DNA of 64,000 bases from Bog-473 sp035552395 (GTDB lineage: Bacteria > Actinomycetota > Acidimicrobiia > Acidimicrobiales > RAAP-2), in contig DASZLL010000006.1 of the NCBI GenBank assembly GCA_035552395.1, forward strand, positions 1 through 64,000, in the 5' to 3' direction. Every line of letters starts with the position of its first letter. The first letter of the stretch is position 1. Positions 44,057 to 57,635 of the stretch are shown here, one piece after another. The notes under the pieces were generated by a model. It was given only the letters and a program-made list of their open reading frames with translations. It ran no database searches and was not told the origin of the DNA. The translations under genes and the position numbers were made by a program.

Positions 44057-44695
44057 TTAGGCGTCTGCCTCGGCGGACGGGCCAACGTTGGCCTCGAGCC
44101 ACGCCAACAGGGGTCCGGTGGCGCGCAACACGTCGGCCACCCGCTTCTTGGCCGCCGAGGTGGAGAGCCAGCCGGCGGGCTCCCAGGCGCGTGAGGCCAC
44201 GAGGCCTTTCATGCGCAGCAGCCCGATGCGCGGATGCTCCATGGGGTAGCCCTTCGGCGCTGTCTTGAGCTCCTCCATGGAGTGGACGTTCAGGCCACCT
44301 TTCGTGAGCGTGGCGACCACGCCCTCGAGTTTCTTGCCTGACTTCTCCGACGCGACCGAGTTGCGGAAGCGGGCGAGTTGGTCGGGCATCATGTGGTACA
44401 TCCCGGCGCCGGTGAAGAGCCCATCGGCCGAGAACTGGACATAGCCCTCGCCGATCCGTGCGGCGATCGCGGTCTTGTACGGCGACTTGTCACGGCTGAA
44501 GCGAGTGTCGCGGTACGGGCGAAACAGCTTCGTCTCGCCGAACTCATTCGTCAGCTCGGCGAGGAGCGCATCCATGGGCGCCTTGACGTCGCGCTCGTAG
44601 GTGTCTTTGTGATCGAGCCAGTAGGCCTTCGAGTTGTCGGCCTCGAGCCCCTCGTAGAAGGCGAATGCGGTCTCGGGCCAGCCCCTGAACGCCAT
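44057..44695 (-). CDS. DUF2461 family protein
   Basis: A 212-residue protein with the DUF2461 pattern: FAFYEGLEADNSKAYWLDHK, then LFRPYRDTRFSRDKSPYKTA and GMYHMMPDQLARFRNSV. Function unknown. ATG 44695 is chosen; the open frame extends far upstream to 45271 but is then only the antisense of the G1 peptidase gene. It is divergent from that gene. Confidence 0.87.
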   Translation of the reverse strand: MAFRGWPETAFAFYEGLEADNSKAYWLDHKDTYERDVKAPMDALLAELTNEFGETKLFRPYRDTRFSRDKSPYKTAIAARIGEGYVQFSADGLFTGAGMYHMMPDQLARFRNSVASEKSGKKLEGVVATLTKGGLNVHSMEELKTAPKGYPMEHPRIGLLRMKGLVASRAWEPAGWLSTSAAKKRVADVLRATGPLLAWLEANVGPSAEADA

Positions 44696-44854
44696 TGCTG
44701 CACACAATCCTCTCTTGTGGCGGTCGGTTGCGGCGCGCCTCGGTCCATCCGGGCCAAACGGCCCTGTCGGGCTCGATGGCGGCCAGGTTACGCTCGCGGC
44801 CGTGAGGCGGCTGCAGCTCGGGGGGGTCGATGACGCGCGTGGCCGTCCGCGGCC

Positions 44855-46810
44855 ATGACCCAGAGGGGACGGTGGGTTCGAAGCATCGCCAAGACGATTC
44901 CTCCGGTCACGCTCGTGGGGGCCGTGATCTTCGGTGGGATGGCTGCTGCAGGAGAGGTCGCCCAAGCCGCCGCGCCAACGAGCAGTCATCCGGAGGGGAA
45001 CGCCGCTCCGTCGTCTCGGCCGCAGTGGGGCAAAGGCACGGTTCTCGGGGTCAACCCCGATTACAACCATCCGGTCCCTGGGCAGAGCCAGACCGCCCAC
45101 ATCTCGGGCCAGCAAGCAACCGACACTGTCTCCGGCAACTGGGCCGGACTCGTCGAGAGCGGTGCAACGTCCTACACAAGCGTCAGCGCCACTTGGACCG
45201 TTCCCACTGTTCAGGCGACGCCGCGCGGAGTGTCCTCGACCTGGATCGGTATTGACGGCTACACGAACCATGACCTCATTCAGACCGGCACCGAACAGGA
45301 CTCGTTCGAAGGGTTTCCGGATTACTACTCGTGGTACGAGCTGCTACCCGACTCCGAAGTGGAGATAGGTCAGGTCAACCCAGGCGACGAGATGAATGCC
45401 GAGATTTTCAAGAATCCGTCCCCGGCCCCGCCGAACATGTGGACGATCGATATTTCCGACCTCAGCGTGCCGGGCGACAATTTTTCTCAACAGTTTTCCT
45501 ACGACACCCCGGAAACGTCGGCCGAGTGGATCGAGGAATTGACAAACGTGACACCGACGCAGCCCCCACTTGCGAACTTTGGCACCGCGACCTTCACCGA
45601 CCTCAACTTCACGGATGCTGACCCTTCTGGCAATGTGCCGACTCTCATCACCATGGAGAACTCACACGACGTCATCGCCTATCCAACCGGGTCGGACTCC
45701 ACCCAGCTGACCGCGCATTACGGCCAACCAGCCTCGCAAACCTCGATCACCGCCAGCCCCAGTTCCGTGAAATTGGGCAACTCGGTCACGTACTCCGCAT
45801 CCGTGACGACCGGGGTCGAGGGCATGCCGACCCCGAGCGGCTCGGTCTCCTTCTCGGCCGGTTCGAAAGTGCTGTGCACGGCGACGTTGTCGAACGGCAG
45901 CGGCGCCTGTAGTGCGGCCACCGCTCCGGCGGGGACCGACACGATTTCAGGAACGTATTCAGGCAGCAGCGTCTTCTCGGGCTCGACCGGTTCCACGACC
46001 GTCGTCGTCAACGGGCCCCTCGGGCATGGCTATTGGCTGGTGGGCTCCGACGGCGGGATCTTCACCTTCGGTGCGGCCCAGTTCTACGGCTCGACGGGGT
46101 CGCTACGTCTCCAACGCCCAGTGGTCGGCATCGTGCCGACTGGGGATGAGGGCGGCTACTGGCTCGATGCGTCCGACGGCGGCGTCTTCTCCTACGGCGA
46201 CACGCAGTTCGACGGTTCGATCCCCGGCCTCGGCATCAACCCTTCCGGCTCGGGCCTCCCGCACAGCCTGGACGCCCCGATCGTCGGAATGGTGCCCTCG
46301 GCCGATGACGGCGGCTACTTCATGGTTGGCTCCGACGGTGGAGTCTTCGCCTTCGGCGACGCCAAGTTCGCCGGAAGCTGCCCCGGCATCGGTGGCTGCT
46401 CGGGGGCGGCGGTCGCCGTCATGCCCGACGCGACCGGCAACGGCTACTGGGTGGTGACGGCGACCGGGCACGTCTACACCTTCGGCGATGCGCCCTACTT
46501 CGGCGCGCCCGGGCCGCAGAGCGTGCCGGTGACGTCGGCCGCGCGCTCGCCTAACGGCAATGGCTACATGATCCTCTTCGCCAACGGGGCAGTCTCTTCC
46601 TACGGTCAGACCGCGTTCGCGGGCTGCCCACAGGGCGCTCCGTATGGGGGGCTGAACCCTGCCACCGCCCTCTTCGTCACGGCCGACGGCGGCGGTTACT
46701 GGGTGGCCACGGCCAACGGAACGGTCGTGAACTGTGGCGGCGCTCCCAATGACGGCGGCATGGCCGGGGCCCGGCTCAACGGTTCGATCATCGCGGCAAC
46801 GGGCTGGTAG
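44855..46810 (+). CDS. Secreted G1 peptidase with Ig-like domain and six surface repeats
   Basis: A 651-residue exported protein. Signal region about 1-40. Residues 85-285 are a G1 glutamic peptidase: NWAGLVESGATSYTSVSATW, WIGIDGYTNHDLIQTGTEQD with the catalytic Gln, YYSWYELLPD, and SAEWIEELTNV with the catalytic Glu. Residues 290-382 are a bacterial Ig-like domain (SPSSVKLGNSVTYSASV to SGTYSGSSVFSGS). Residues 386-651 hold six repeats starting GHGYWLVGSDGGIFTFG. The repeats match those of the CHAP protein at 53123-54568 and may bind the cell surface or a glycan; no anchor is seen. Acid-acting peptidase activity is inferred from the family. Confidence 0.85.
   Translation: MTQRGRWVRSIAKTIPPVTLVGAVIFGGMAAAGEVAQAAAPTSSHPEGNAAPSSRPQWGKGTVLGVNPDYNHPVPGQSQTAHISGQQATDTVSGNWAGLVESGATSYTSVSATWTVPTVQATPRGVSSTWIGIDGYTNHDLIQTGTEQDSFEGFPDYYSWYELLPDSEVEIGQVNPGDEMNAEIFKNPSPAPPNMWTIDISDLSVPGDNFSQQFSYDTPETSAEWIEELTNVTPTQPPLANFGTATFTDLNFTDADPSGNVPTLITMENSHDVIAYPTGSDSTQLTAHYGQPASQTSITASPSSVKLGNSVTYSASVTTGVEGMPTPSGSVSFSAGSKVLCTATLSNGSGACSAATAPAGTDTISGTYSGSSVFSGSTGSTTVVVNGPLGHGYWLVGSDGGIFTFGAAQFYGSTGSLRLQRPVVGIVPTGDEGGYWLDASDGGVFSYGDTQFDGSIPGLGINPSGSGLPHSLDAPIVGMVPSADDGGYFMVGSDGGVFAFGDAKFAGSCPGIGGCSGAAVAVMPDATGNGYWVVTATGHVYTFGDAPYFGAPGPQSVPVTSAARSPNGNGYMILFANGAVSSYGQTAFAGCPQGAPYGGLNPATALFVTADGGGYWVATANGTVVNCGGAPNDGGMAGARLNGSIIAATGW
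46012..46807 (+). repeat. Six GYW-type repeats in the G1 peptidase
   Basis: Six protein repeats, each opening GYW/GYF/GYM and a DGG or NG turn, then FxFGDAxFxGS. The third to sixth copies are progressively less alike, and copy 2 has a 10-residue insertion. They are not DNA-level repeats any more. Confidence 0.75.
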
Positions 46811-46906
46811 CGACCGCCGCATCACGCGCACCGGCGGGACGTCGGCTGGACCCGCCAAATGCGACACCCTGGTTTCGTGAAGCGGAGCACCGGGCAGGGT
46901 CGATAG

Positions 46907-48082
46907 GTGCACGACACCTCGGACATCGGCGTCGCCGCGCCCCGGAACCTCTTGGGTCCGCTCGCCGCGCCGTGGGGGCTCGCTGCACTTGGCGCGGCCG
47001 GCGCGCTCGCCGCTGCCGTGGCATCTCCTGCGGACGCCCGGGCCGCAGCCGCCCAGGACTGGCCCGCCTTCGCGCTGGTCAGCGGCCTGCTCCTGATCGG
47101 CCTCGTGGCGCAGGAGGACCGCCTCTTCGAAGCGAGCGGTCACCTCTTGGCGCGGTTCGCCCCGAACGGGTGGGCCCTCTACGCGGGCAGCGCCCTCCTC
47201 GTGGTCGTGGTGACCACGCTGTTGAACCTCGACACCTCCGTCACCTTCCTGACCCCCGTACTCGTGTATGCCGCGCGCCGACGCGGCGAGTCCGAGGTCC
47301 CACTGCTCGTGGCGTGCCTGCTCTTGTCAAACGCCGGATCGCTCCTGTTGCCCGGGTCGAACCTCACGAACGCGATCGTGCTCGGCCACCTCCACCTCTC
47401 GGGTCGTTCGTACTTCGCTCACATGGCCCCCGCCGGACTGGCGGCCGCCGCCGTCACCGCGCTCGTGATCGCTGCAGCACACCGCCAGTCGCTGCGGACA
47501 ACCGTGGCCGTTGCCGGCGACAACGCCGTGCCCGTGGTCGGCGTTGGCCTCCTCGCCGTCGCCGCGGTCACCGTGCTGGTCGTCGTGCTCAAGTCGCCCG
47601 CACTCCCCGTGCTCGCCGTGGGGCTCGTCGCAGTCGCCCTGCGCGCCCGGCGCGGGACCCCTTCGCCTCAGGCGGCCGCCGCGGTGCTCGGGCTGCCTGT
47701 GCTCGTGGGCTTGTTCGGTCTTGCGGTGGCTCTGGGTGCCCTTGGCCGTAGCTGGTCCGGTCCGGCCACGCTGCTCTCGCACCTCGACGGCTGGGGCACC
47801 GCTGCGGTGGCCGCGCTCGTGAGCGTGGCGGTGAACAATCTTCCCGCCGCCTCGCTCCTCGCCGCTCGCCCGCCACCGCACCCCTACCCGCTCCTCGTCG
47901 GCCTCAACGTGAGCCCGAATCTCTTTGTGACCGGGTCGTTGGCCTGGGTGCTCTGGCTGCGCGCGGCTCGCGCGACGGGAGCGCAGCCCGACATCCGGCG
48001 TGCGGTGCTGCTCGGCCTGGTCAGTGTCCCGTTGGCGATCGCGGCGGCCCTGCTCGTCTTGGGCGCCGAAGGCCTTCATTGA
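46907..48082 (+). CDS. SLC13/ArsB-like membrane permease
   Basis: A 391-residue protein with about ten helices and two inverted motif regions typical of the ion-transporter superfamily: VTTLLNLDTSVTFLTPVLVY, with LLLSNAGSLLLPGSNLTNAI in the first half, and VAALVSVAVNNLPAASLLAA with GLNVSPNLFVTGSLAWVLWL in the second. This matches ArsB/NhaD/SLC13-type permeases. The substrate (arsenite, dicarboxylate or Na+) cannot be read, and no ars genes are near. GTG start at 46907. Confidence 0.82.
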   Translation: MHDTSDIGVAAPRNLLGPLAAPWGLAALGAAGALAAAVASPADARAAAAQDWPAFALVSGLLLIGLVAQEDRLFEASGHLLARFAPNGWALYAGSALLVVVVTTLLNLDTSVTFLTPVLVYAARRRGESEVPLLVACLLLSNAGSLLLPGSNLTNAIVLGHLHLSGRSYFAHMAPAGLAAAAVTALVIAAAHRQSLRTTVAVAGDNAVPVVGVGLLAVAAVTVLVVVLKSPALPVLAVGLVAVALRARRGTPSPQAAAAVLGLPVLVGLFGLAVALGALGRSWSGPATLLSHLDGWGTAAVAALVSVAVNNLPAASLLAARPPPHPYPLLVGLNVSPNLFVTGSLAWVLWLRAARATGAQPDIRRAVLLGLVSVPLAIAAALLVLGAEGLH

Positions 48083-48098
48083 GCGAGCAAATCGCCCG

Positions 48099-49058
48099 TT
48101 ACTCCTCGACCACTCCCAGGGCACGCCGCAAGACCGCCGCCGCCTCCTTGTTTGCCCGGCGCGACACCATGGCCCGAGCCACGATGGTCGAGCCGTGGAA
48201 GGTGCCGGGGAATTGGTGCAGCTCCACCGATACACCCGCCCGCAGGAGGGCGAGCGCGTAGGCGATCCCCTCGTCGCGTAGCGGGTCATTCTCCGCTGTC
48301 GACACGTAGGCGGGCGGGAGCCCGCTGAGGTCGGTGGCCCGAGCCGGTGCTGCGTACGCCGGCACGTCGGCCGCGCCAGCGAGGTCGCCGAGGTACGCCT
48401 TCCAGCTCTGCACCGCGAGTGGCGTATTCCACATCGGGGCGTCGACGAAGTGGCGCATCGAGTGCGTCTCCAGCCGGTCGTCGAGCTCGGGGATGTGCAG
48501 CATCTGGAAGCAGACCGCCGGACCGCCGCGGTCGCGGGCCAACAGCGCGGTCGCCGCGGCGAGGCCGCCGCCCGCACTGGTGCCGACCAGGGCGATGCGC
48601 GCCGGGTCGACGTCGAGCGAGCCGGCTTGCGCGTGGAGGAACGACAACGCGGCGTAACAGTCGTGCAGCCCGGCCGGATACGGATGCTCGGGGGCCAGGC
48701 GGTAGTCCACCGAGACGAGGACCGCACCGGCGTCGACCGCCATCAACACCGCGCCGACGTGTTCGGCCTCGACGCTGCCGACGATGAAGCCGCCGCCGTG
48801 GATGAGCAGGATGCCCGGCACGGTCGAGCCCGGGCCGGCCGCAGCGGCGGCCTTGGGTCGGTAGACCCGCACCGAGACCTCGGGGTCATCCTCCCAACCC
48901 GGCACCAGTCGGTCCTCGATCTCGAGCAAGTCAGCCTCGGGCAGCGGCTTTCGCATCGAGACGAGCAGCTTCTCGAACCCGGTGCGCGCCGCCACCGGGT
49001 CATCGAGGTCGAAGACCGGTATGAAGTCGAGGACCGCGGCCAGCTCCGGGTCGATCAT
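48099..49058 (-). CDS. HSL-family esterase/lipase
   Basis: A 319-residue alpha/beta hydrolase of the hormone-sensitive-lipase (family IV) group: the oxyanion motif ILLIHGGGFIVGSVEAEHVG, nucleophile elbow IALVGTSAGGGLAAATALLA, acid STAENDPLRDEGIAYALALL, and His in PGTFHGSTIV. It would cleave short acyl esters. It is followed upstream, in the same direction, by an SDR gene, and the two may be one lipid-related unit. Confidence 0.9.
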   Translation of the reverse strand: MIDPELAAVLDFIPVFDLDDPVAARTGFEKLLVSMRKPLPEADLLEIEDRLVPGWEDDPEVSVRVYRPKAAAAAGPGSTVPGILLIHGGGFIVGSVEAEHVGAVLMAVDAGAVLVSVDYRLAPEHPYPAGLHDCYAALSFLHAQAGSLDVDPARIALVGTSAGGGLAAATALLARDRGGPAVCFQMLHIPELDDRLETHSMRHFVDAPMWNTPLAVQSWKAYLGDLAGAADVPAYAAPARATDLSGLPPAYVSTAENDPLRDEGIAYALALLRAGVSVELHQFPGTFHGSTIVARAMVSRRANKEAAAVLRRALGVVEE

Positions 49059-49082
49059 CGTCGCGCTCCCCCTGTGCGTCAG

Positions 49083-49859
49083 CTATTTGGGCTGCATGCG
49101 GATGCCGGCGTCGAGCCGGATCGACTCGGCGTTCATGTAGGAGTTGGACAGCAGCTCCACCGCGAGCGTGGCGAACTCGGTGGACTTGCCGAGGCGGTGC
49201 GGGAACAACACGTCCTGGGCCAGCTTGCCCTTGAAGGCGTCCGATCCCTCGCCCGCGCCGTAGATCGGCGTGTCGATCAGGCCCGGCAGGATCGTGTTCA
49301 CCCGGATCCCGACCACGGCCAGGTCGCGGGCCACCGGCAAGGTCATGCCGATGACGCCGCCCTTCGACGACGAGTAGGCAGCCTGGCCGATCTGGCCGTC
49401 CTCCCCCGCCACCGAGGAGGTGTTGACGATGGCGCCGCGGGCGCCGTCCTCGTCGGGCTCGTTCAGGCTCATCTTCGTGGCGGCCAGGCGGATGCAGTTG
49501 AACGTGCCGACGAGGTTGATCTCGATCACCCGTCGGTACTGGTCCAGGTCGTGCGCCGACGAGTAGTCACCGTCGCGGCCGATGGTGCGGGTCGCCCACC
49601 CGATGCCGGCGCAGTTGACCAGCGACTTCAGCGGCGCCATCTCAATGGCTGCCTCGACGGCGGCGATGACCTGTTCGGGGTTGGTGACGTCCGTCTGGAC
49701 GAACAGCCCGCCCAGCTCCTTGGCCAGAGGTTCGCCCTTGTCGGCCTGGAGGTCGGCGACGACGACGCGGACCCCGCGCTCGGCCAGGAGGCGTGACGTC
49801 GCCTCACCGAGGCCCGAGGCCCCTCCGGTGACGATTGCCGACGTGCCGTTCAGATCCAT
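49083..49859 (-). CDS. SDR oxidoreductase (3-hydroxyacyl-CoA dehydrogenase type II-like)
   Basis: A 258-residue classical short-chain dehydrogenase: cofactor motif AIVTGGASGLGEATSRLLAE, VNCAGIGWA, and catalytic Ser-Tyr-Lys in IVNTSSVAGEDGQIGQAAYS followed by SSKGG. The Asp in VVVADLQADKG indicates NAD preference. Overall closest in my reading to HSD17B10/FadB2-like enzymes. The conserved C-terminal PGLIDTPIYG is present. Sits between argS and the esterase gene. Confidence 0.88.
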   Translation of the reverse strand: MDLNGTSAIVTGGASGLGEATSRLLAERGVRVVVADLQADKGEPLAKELGGLFVQTDVTNPEQVIAAVEAAIEMAPLKSLVNCAGIGWATRTIGRDGDYSSAHDLDQYRRVIEINLVGTFNCIRLAATKMSLNEPDEDGARGAIVNTSSVAGEDGQIGQAAYSSSKGGVIGMTLPVARDLAVVGIRVNTILPGLIDTPIYGAGEGSDAFKGKLAQDVLFPHRLGKSTEFATLAVELLSNSYMNAESIRLDAGIRMQPK

Positions 49860-49923
49860 CTCTCTGCCGCTCCTTGGGGGTCGTGTTGCGCGGGGCAGAG
49901 GATACGGTCCGGACCGGCCCCGG

Positions 49924-51645
<1,722 letters not shown>

Positions 51646-51730
51646 CCCCCATCTTCGCATCTCCGCGCGGCCACTCATCCAGCCGGTGCGGGGCGCGTCC
51701 GCTTAGCTCTGCGGCGCGGGGCGCGTCTGC

Positions 51731-52834
51731 TTAGCCCGCCGGCGCGCCCATCGCCCCGTCCATGAGGCCGTAGCGACGGTAGGGGCCGAAGAAGCCGTGC
51801 TCGAGCAGGCCGTAGCCCACCTGGTCGTTGTAGGAGAACTCGGCGACGTGGTCGACGATGCCGTACTGGGCCAGGCCCTTGATCTCCTCCACCGACAAGA
51901 CCAGGCCCTGTGTCACGGTTTCGGGCCCCTGGTACATCCCGTGGCGCCAGTCGGCGTCGATGCCGTAGCCGGTGCCGACCGACACGAAGTTGGCCAGGAT
52001 CGGCCGGCACGCGATCTCGAGCTCCACCTCGGGGAAGCGCACGACGGAGCGCTCAATCACGCGGGTCCCTGGGATCAGGTGGTGCTCGTGCTCGGCGGGG
52101 CCGAGGTCTTCCACGCCCTTGGCCGGGTCCGACCACACTCGCTCGGACTGGACGAGCGGCCGCTCGCCGTCATCGCGCTCGTGGCAGATGTACATGATCG
52201 TGTGGTCGTCGAACTGCATCGGGAAGTAGTTCCACATGCCGGCCAGGACCAGCTCGCCCTGGCGGATGCCGTCGCTTTCGGGCTCGCCGACCGGGCGCAC
52301 GCCCCACGAGCGGTCGCGGGTGCCCCAGCAGCGGTCGGGCGTGACAGCGAGGTCGTTGCCGCCGACCGACAGCGTGCCCGACCACACGCCGGTCTGCGCC
52401 AGACGCTGGGTGTCGAAAACGACCTTGCCCTTGGAACGCAGGTACTGGCGGGGCTCCTCCACCGCCGGAATGTGGCCCTCCCAGGTGACGTCCATGGCCA
52501 CCCGGTCCGCGGTCGGCTCGACGATGACCCGCAGCTTGCGCAGCGGCTCGAGCACCTCGATCCGGAACGGCCCGACCGAGATGTCGCCGCGGTCCCGTAG
52601 CGGCCCCGACGAGCGCACGATGTGCTGGGAGTCCGCGAGCCGCACGTCGATGAAGGCGTCGACGACGCCGAGGTTCGGGTACTGGCCCATCCCAAAGATG
52701 GCGAACCAGTCGTCGTCGCACGGGTGCATGTTGAAGTAGTAGCGGTCGTAGAAGTTGCGATCGCTGGTGGCCGGGTGCGCGATGAACTCCGAGGCCTGGT
52801 GGACCGGGTAGTCATCCATTGAGCTGAGCGACAT
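51731..52834 (-). CDS. AttH-like/uncharacterised lipocalin-type protein
   Basis: A 367-residue soluble protein rich in beta-strand: DDYPVHQASEFIAHPATSDR, NFYDRYYFNMHPCDDDWFAI, then WGTRDRSWGVRPVGEPESD, which resembles the conserved 'HGxRDRSWGxR' motif of AttH/carotenoid hydratase-like double lipocalin proteins in actinobacteria. No catalytic assignment. I chose ATG 52834, because the frame upstream runs into the zinc-ribbon gene. It lies between argS and the FmdB-type gene, in the same direction. Confidence 0.7.
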   Translation of the reverse strand: MSLSSMDDYPVHQASEFIAHPATSDRNFYDRYYFNMHPCDDDWFAIFGMGQYPNLGVVDAFIDVRLADSQHIVRSSGPLRDRGDISVGPFRIEVLEPLRKLRVIVEPTADRVAMDVTWEGHIPAVEEPRQYLRSKGKVVFDTQRLAQTGVWSGTLSVGGNDLAVTPDRCWGTRDRSWGVRPVGEPESDGIRQGELVLAGMWNYFPMQFDDHTIMYICHERDDGERPLVQSERVWSDPAKGVEDLGPAEHEHHLIPGTRVIERSVVRFPEVELEIACRPILANFVSVGTGYGIDADWRHGMYQGPETVTQGLVLSVEEIKGLAQYGIVDHVAEFSYNDQVGYGLLEHGFFGPYRRYGLMDGAMGAPAG

Positions 52835-52853
52835 GGCGGAGAGATTCCGGATC

Positions 52854-53075
52854 TCAGCAGCAGGCGCAGCCAGCGCCGCAACCACCCGCGACGGGAGCGC
52901 CGCACGCCCCTCCCACCGGCTCGCCTGCACGGCCGGTGGTGGCGAAGACGGGCAGCAGGCGGCGCGCCCCGACGTGGCCGTCGGGACAGCTGGCCGGCGC
53001 GTCGGCGTCGGCCATCGGGCGGCGCTCGTCGAAGACGGCGTGACAGGTCGAACAGCGGTAGTCGTAGACGGGCAC
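52854..53075 (-). CDS. FmdB-type zinc-ribbon protein
   Basis: A 73-residue protein starting at GTG 53075, with GGAGG seven bases before it. The N-terminus VYDYRCSTCHAVFDERRPMA and ASCPDGH give the C-x2-C...C-x2-H zinc ribbon of FmdB regulators. The tail is Gly/Ala/Cys-rich (GGCGAGCACC). FmdB-like proteins are small and of unclear function. Confidence 0.8.
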   Translation of the reverse strand: MPVYDYRCSTCHAVFDERRPMADADAPASCPDGHVGARRLLPVFATTGRAGEPVGGACGAPVAGGCGAGCACC

Positions 53076-53122
53076 GGTGAGGACCTCCGGGGGGAGCCTA
53101 GGCAAGGCCGTCGAGGTGGTGC

Positions 53123-54568
53123 CTACGGCTGGGCGTAGGCGTAAATCGGCGAACCGTTGTACGAGCCCGAATCGGCCGGCAGGAACGGGCCGTCGAGCGC
53201 GACCGAGAGGTAGCCGTCGCGCCCGGGTCCCGAGTCACCGCCGACGGTCATGATGGCGCCGTCGGGCCAGACCTGGGTGACGAGGCCGACGTGCACCGAG
53301 GTGGCGGTGCTTTGGGGCCCGGTGCCGTAGAGGACGGCGTCACCGACCGCCGGTAGGGCGGTCGGTGGGAGTACGGCGCCGTGCGCGGCGGCCCAGCTCC
53401 AGATGTCGCCGGTGAAGCCGTAGCGAGGGATAGGGATGCCGGCCTGCTCCCAGGCCCAGGTGGCGAACAGCGCACACCATTCCTCGCAGGGCCCGTACGG
53501 GTTGCAGTAGGCGCCCTGGGTGTCGGGGTCGGGCCCTATCTGGGAAGCGACGGCCGCGTTGATCGCCGCTGACTGCGGGAGCATGGGCTCGGGCGTGAGG
53601 GTGGAGAAGCTGTACTGCCAGGCCTGCGGGTCGAGCAGCCAGTAACCGGTGCCCTGGTTGTTGCCGATGATGGCCGAGATCTGCGTGGCTGTCGGGTCGA
53701 GGCTCAGCCCGCCGAAGCCTTGCGCGTCGCCGTAGTTGAGGACGACGCCGTTCTGGGTCGCCATCAGGTACCCCCCGCCGTCGGGCGACGCCACCATGCC
53801 GACGACCCCGTCGGGCAGGTTCTCGCTCCCAGCCGAACCGTGGAAAACCGCGTCGCCGTAGTTGAAGATGCCGCCGTCGGCGGCCACCAACCAATAGCCC
53901 TTGCCGTCGTGCGTCGGCGCCATGCCAACGATCGGCGCGTTGAGGGTCAGGCTTCCGGTGCTGCCGTAGAAGCCAGCGTCGCCGAACGAGAAGATGCCGC
54001 CGTCCGCCGCCACGAGCCAGTAGCCGTTGCCGTCGGGGGTGACCGCCATGCCGACGACGGGCTGGTTCAGGTGCGTGCCGCCCATGGAGCCGTGGAACTG
54101 GGCGTCGCCGTAGGCGAAGACACCACCATCGAGCGCGCCAAGCCAGTAGCCCTTGGCGTCGCGCGTCGGCGACATGGCGACGATCGGGCCCTGCAGCGGC
54201 TCGTCGCCCGCCGATCCCTCGAAGCTGGCGTCGCCGAACGCGAAGACACCACCGTCTGCGCTGGCCAGCAGGTACCCGTTGCCGTCCGGAGTCGCCGTCC
54301 CCGAGAACACCGGCGAGTTGAGCGGCTGCGGCAGATCGGGGGCGGTCTGACTCACCTTCCCGAACCCGATCATCCCGTTATCGCTGTAGACGTGGGCCTG
54401 TGCCGCGAGGGAGGCGCCCGCGGGTGCGGCCGTCGTGGTGGCTGCCAGCCCGATTGCCACGACGCTGGAGGCCACGAGCGCGGCAAGGGTGAGGGCAGCC
54501 AGCGCGAGGGCCGACGCCGGCCTCCGGCTGTGCCCGCTCGCTCCCCTCGCGTTGCCGCGTCCGCGCAC
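53123..54568 (-). CDS. Secreted six-repeat protein with CHAP amidase domain
   Basis: A 481-residue exported protein. Hydrophobic signal segment at about 19-50. Residues 89-298 hold five full 42-residue repeats (for instance 173-214, containing GNGYWLVAADGGIFSFGDAG), with a half unit before and another after (299-330). Residues 350-470 are a CHAP domain: CEEWCALFATWAWEQAGIPI with catalytic C365, PAVGDAVLYG, and SVHVGLVTQVWPDG with H426. CHAP enzymes cleave peptidoglycan cross-bridges or act as amidases. The repeats presumably position the enzyme on the cell wall or on a partner; they match those of the G1 peptidase protein. Confidence 0.87.
   Translation of the reverse strand: MRGRGNARGASGHSRRPASALALAALTLAALVASSVVAIGLAATTTAAPAGASLAAQAHVYSDNGMIGFGKVSQTAPDLPQPLNSPVFSGTATPDGNGYLLASADGGVFAFGDASFEGSAGDEPLQGPIVAMSPTRDAKGYWLGALDGGVFAYGDAQFHGSMGGTHLNQPVVGMAVTPDGNGYWLVAADGGIFSFGDAGFYGSTGSLTLNAPIVGMAPTHDGKGYWLVAADGGIFNYGDAVFHGSAGSENLPDGVVGMVASPDGGGYLMATQNGVVLNYGDAQGFGGLSLDPTATQISAIIGNNQGTGYWLLDPQAWQYSFSTLTPEPMLPQSAAINAAVASQIGPDPDTQGAYCNPYGPCEEWCALFATWAWEQAGIPIPRYGFTGDIWSWAAAHGAVLPPTALPAVGDAVLYGTGPQSTATSVHVGLVTQVWPDGAIMTVGGDSGPGRDGYLSVALDGPFLPADSGSYNGSPIYAYAQP
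53675..54304 (-). repeat. Five 42-residue repeats in the CHAP protein
   Basis: Five units of exactly 42 residues (126 bases) at residues 89-130, 131-172, 173-214, 215-256 and 257-298. Consensus is about GMAPTxDGxGYWLVAADGG, then IFSFGDAxFxGSxGSxxLNxPIV. The units are head-to-tail without spacers. Confidence 0.88.
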
Positions 54569-54848
54569 TGCCCTGCATCATGCACGCCTCGGTCGGTGCG
54601 GAACCACCAGGTGGGGTTACGAAGTCATGACGAAATGGCCGCTCAATGCGGGTTGACGGGTCTGGGTCGGCGCCCCACCGACCTTCGCACGTCATTTCGA
54701 GGTGCATACGGGGTGCTCCTTCTATTTCGAGCCGGTCCGGGCAGGCGTCCACTTATTTTCATTAGTCCGAACCCGTAGACACCCAGAGACGAGGCCACCG
54801 ACTCTCGGCCTGTGGGCGACCCCGCAAGACCCACGGCAGAATGGGTGC

Positions 54849-57560
<2,712 letters not shown>

Positions 57561-57635
57561 CGCATTCGCCTCAGAAGACCGTGTCACGAACGATTCAACG
57601 AGGCTTGGAGAACTCGGTCATCGCGAGATGCCCGT

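Noticed and set aside
44696..45271. N-terminal extension of the DUF2461 gene
   Set aside because: The added 190 residues are antisense to the G1 peptidase gene and carry no domain; ATG 44695 gives the family length.
54702..54848. Extended N-terminus of aconitase
   Set aside because: The additional 49 residues resemble translated non-coding sequence, and AcnA proteins normally begin close to the ATG at 54849.
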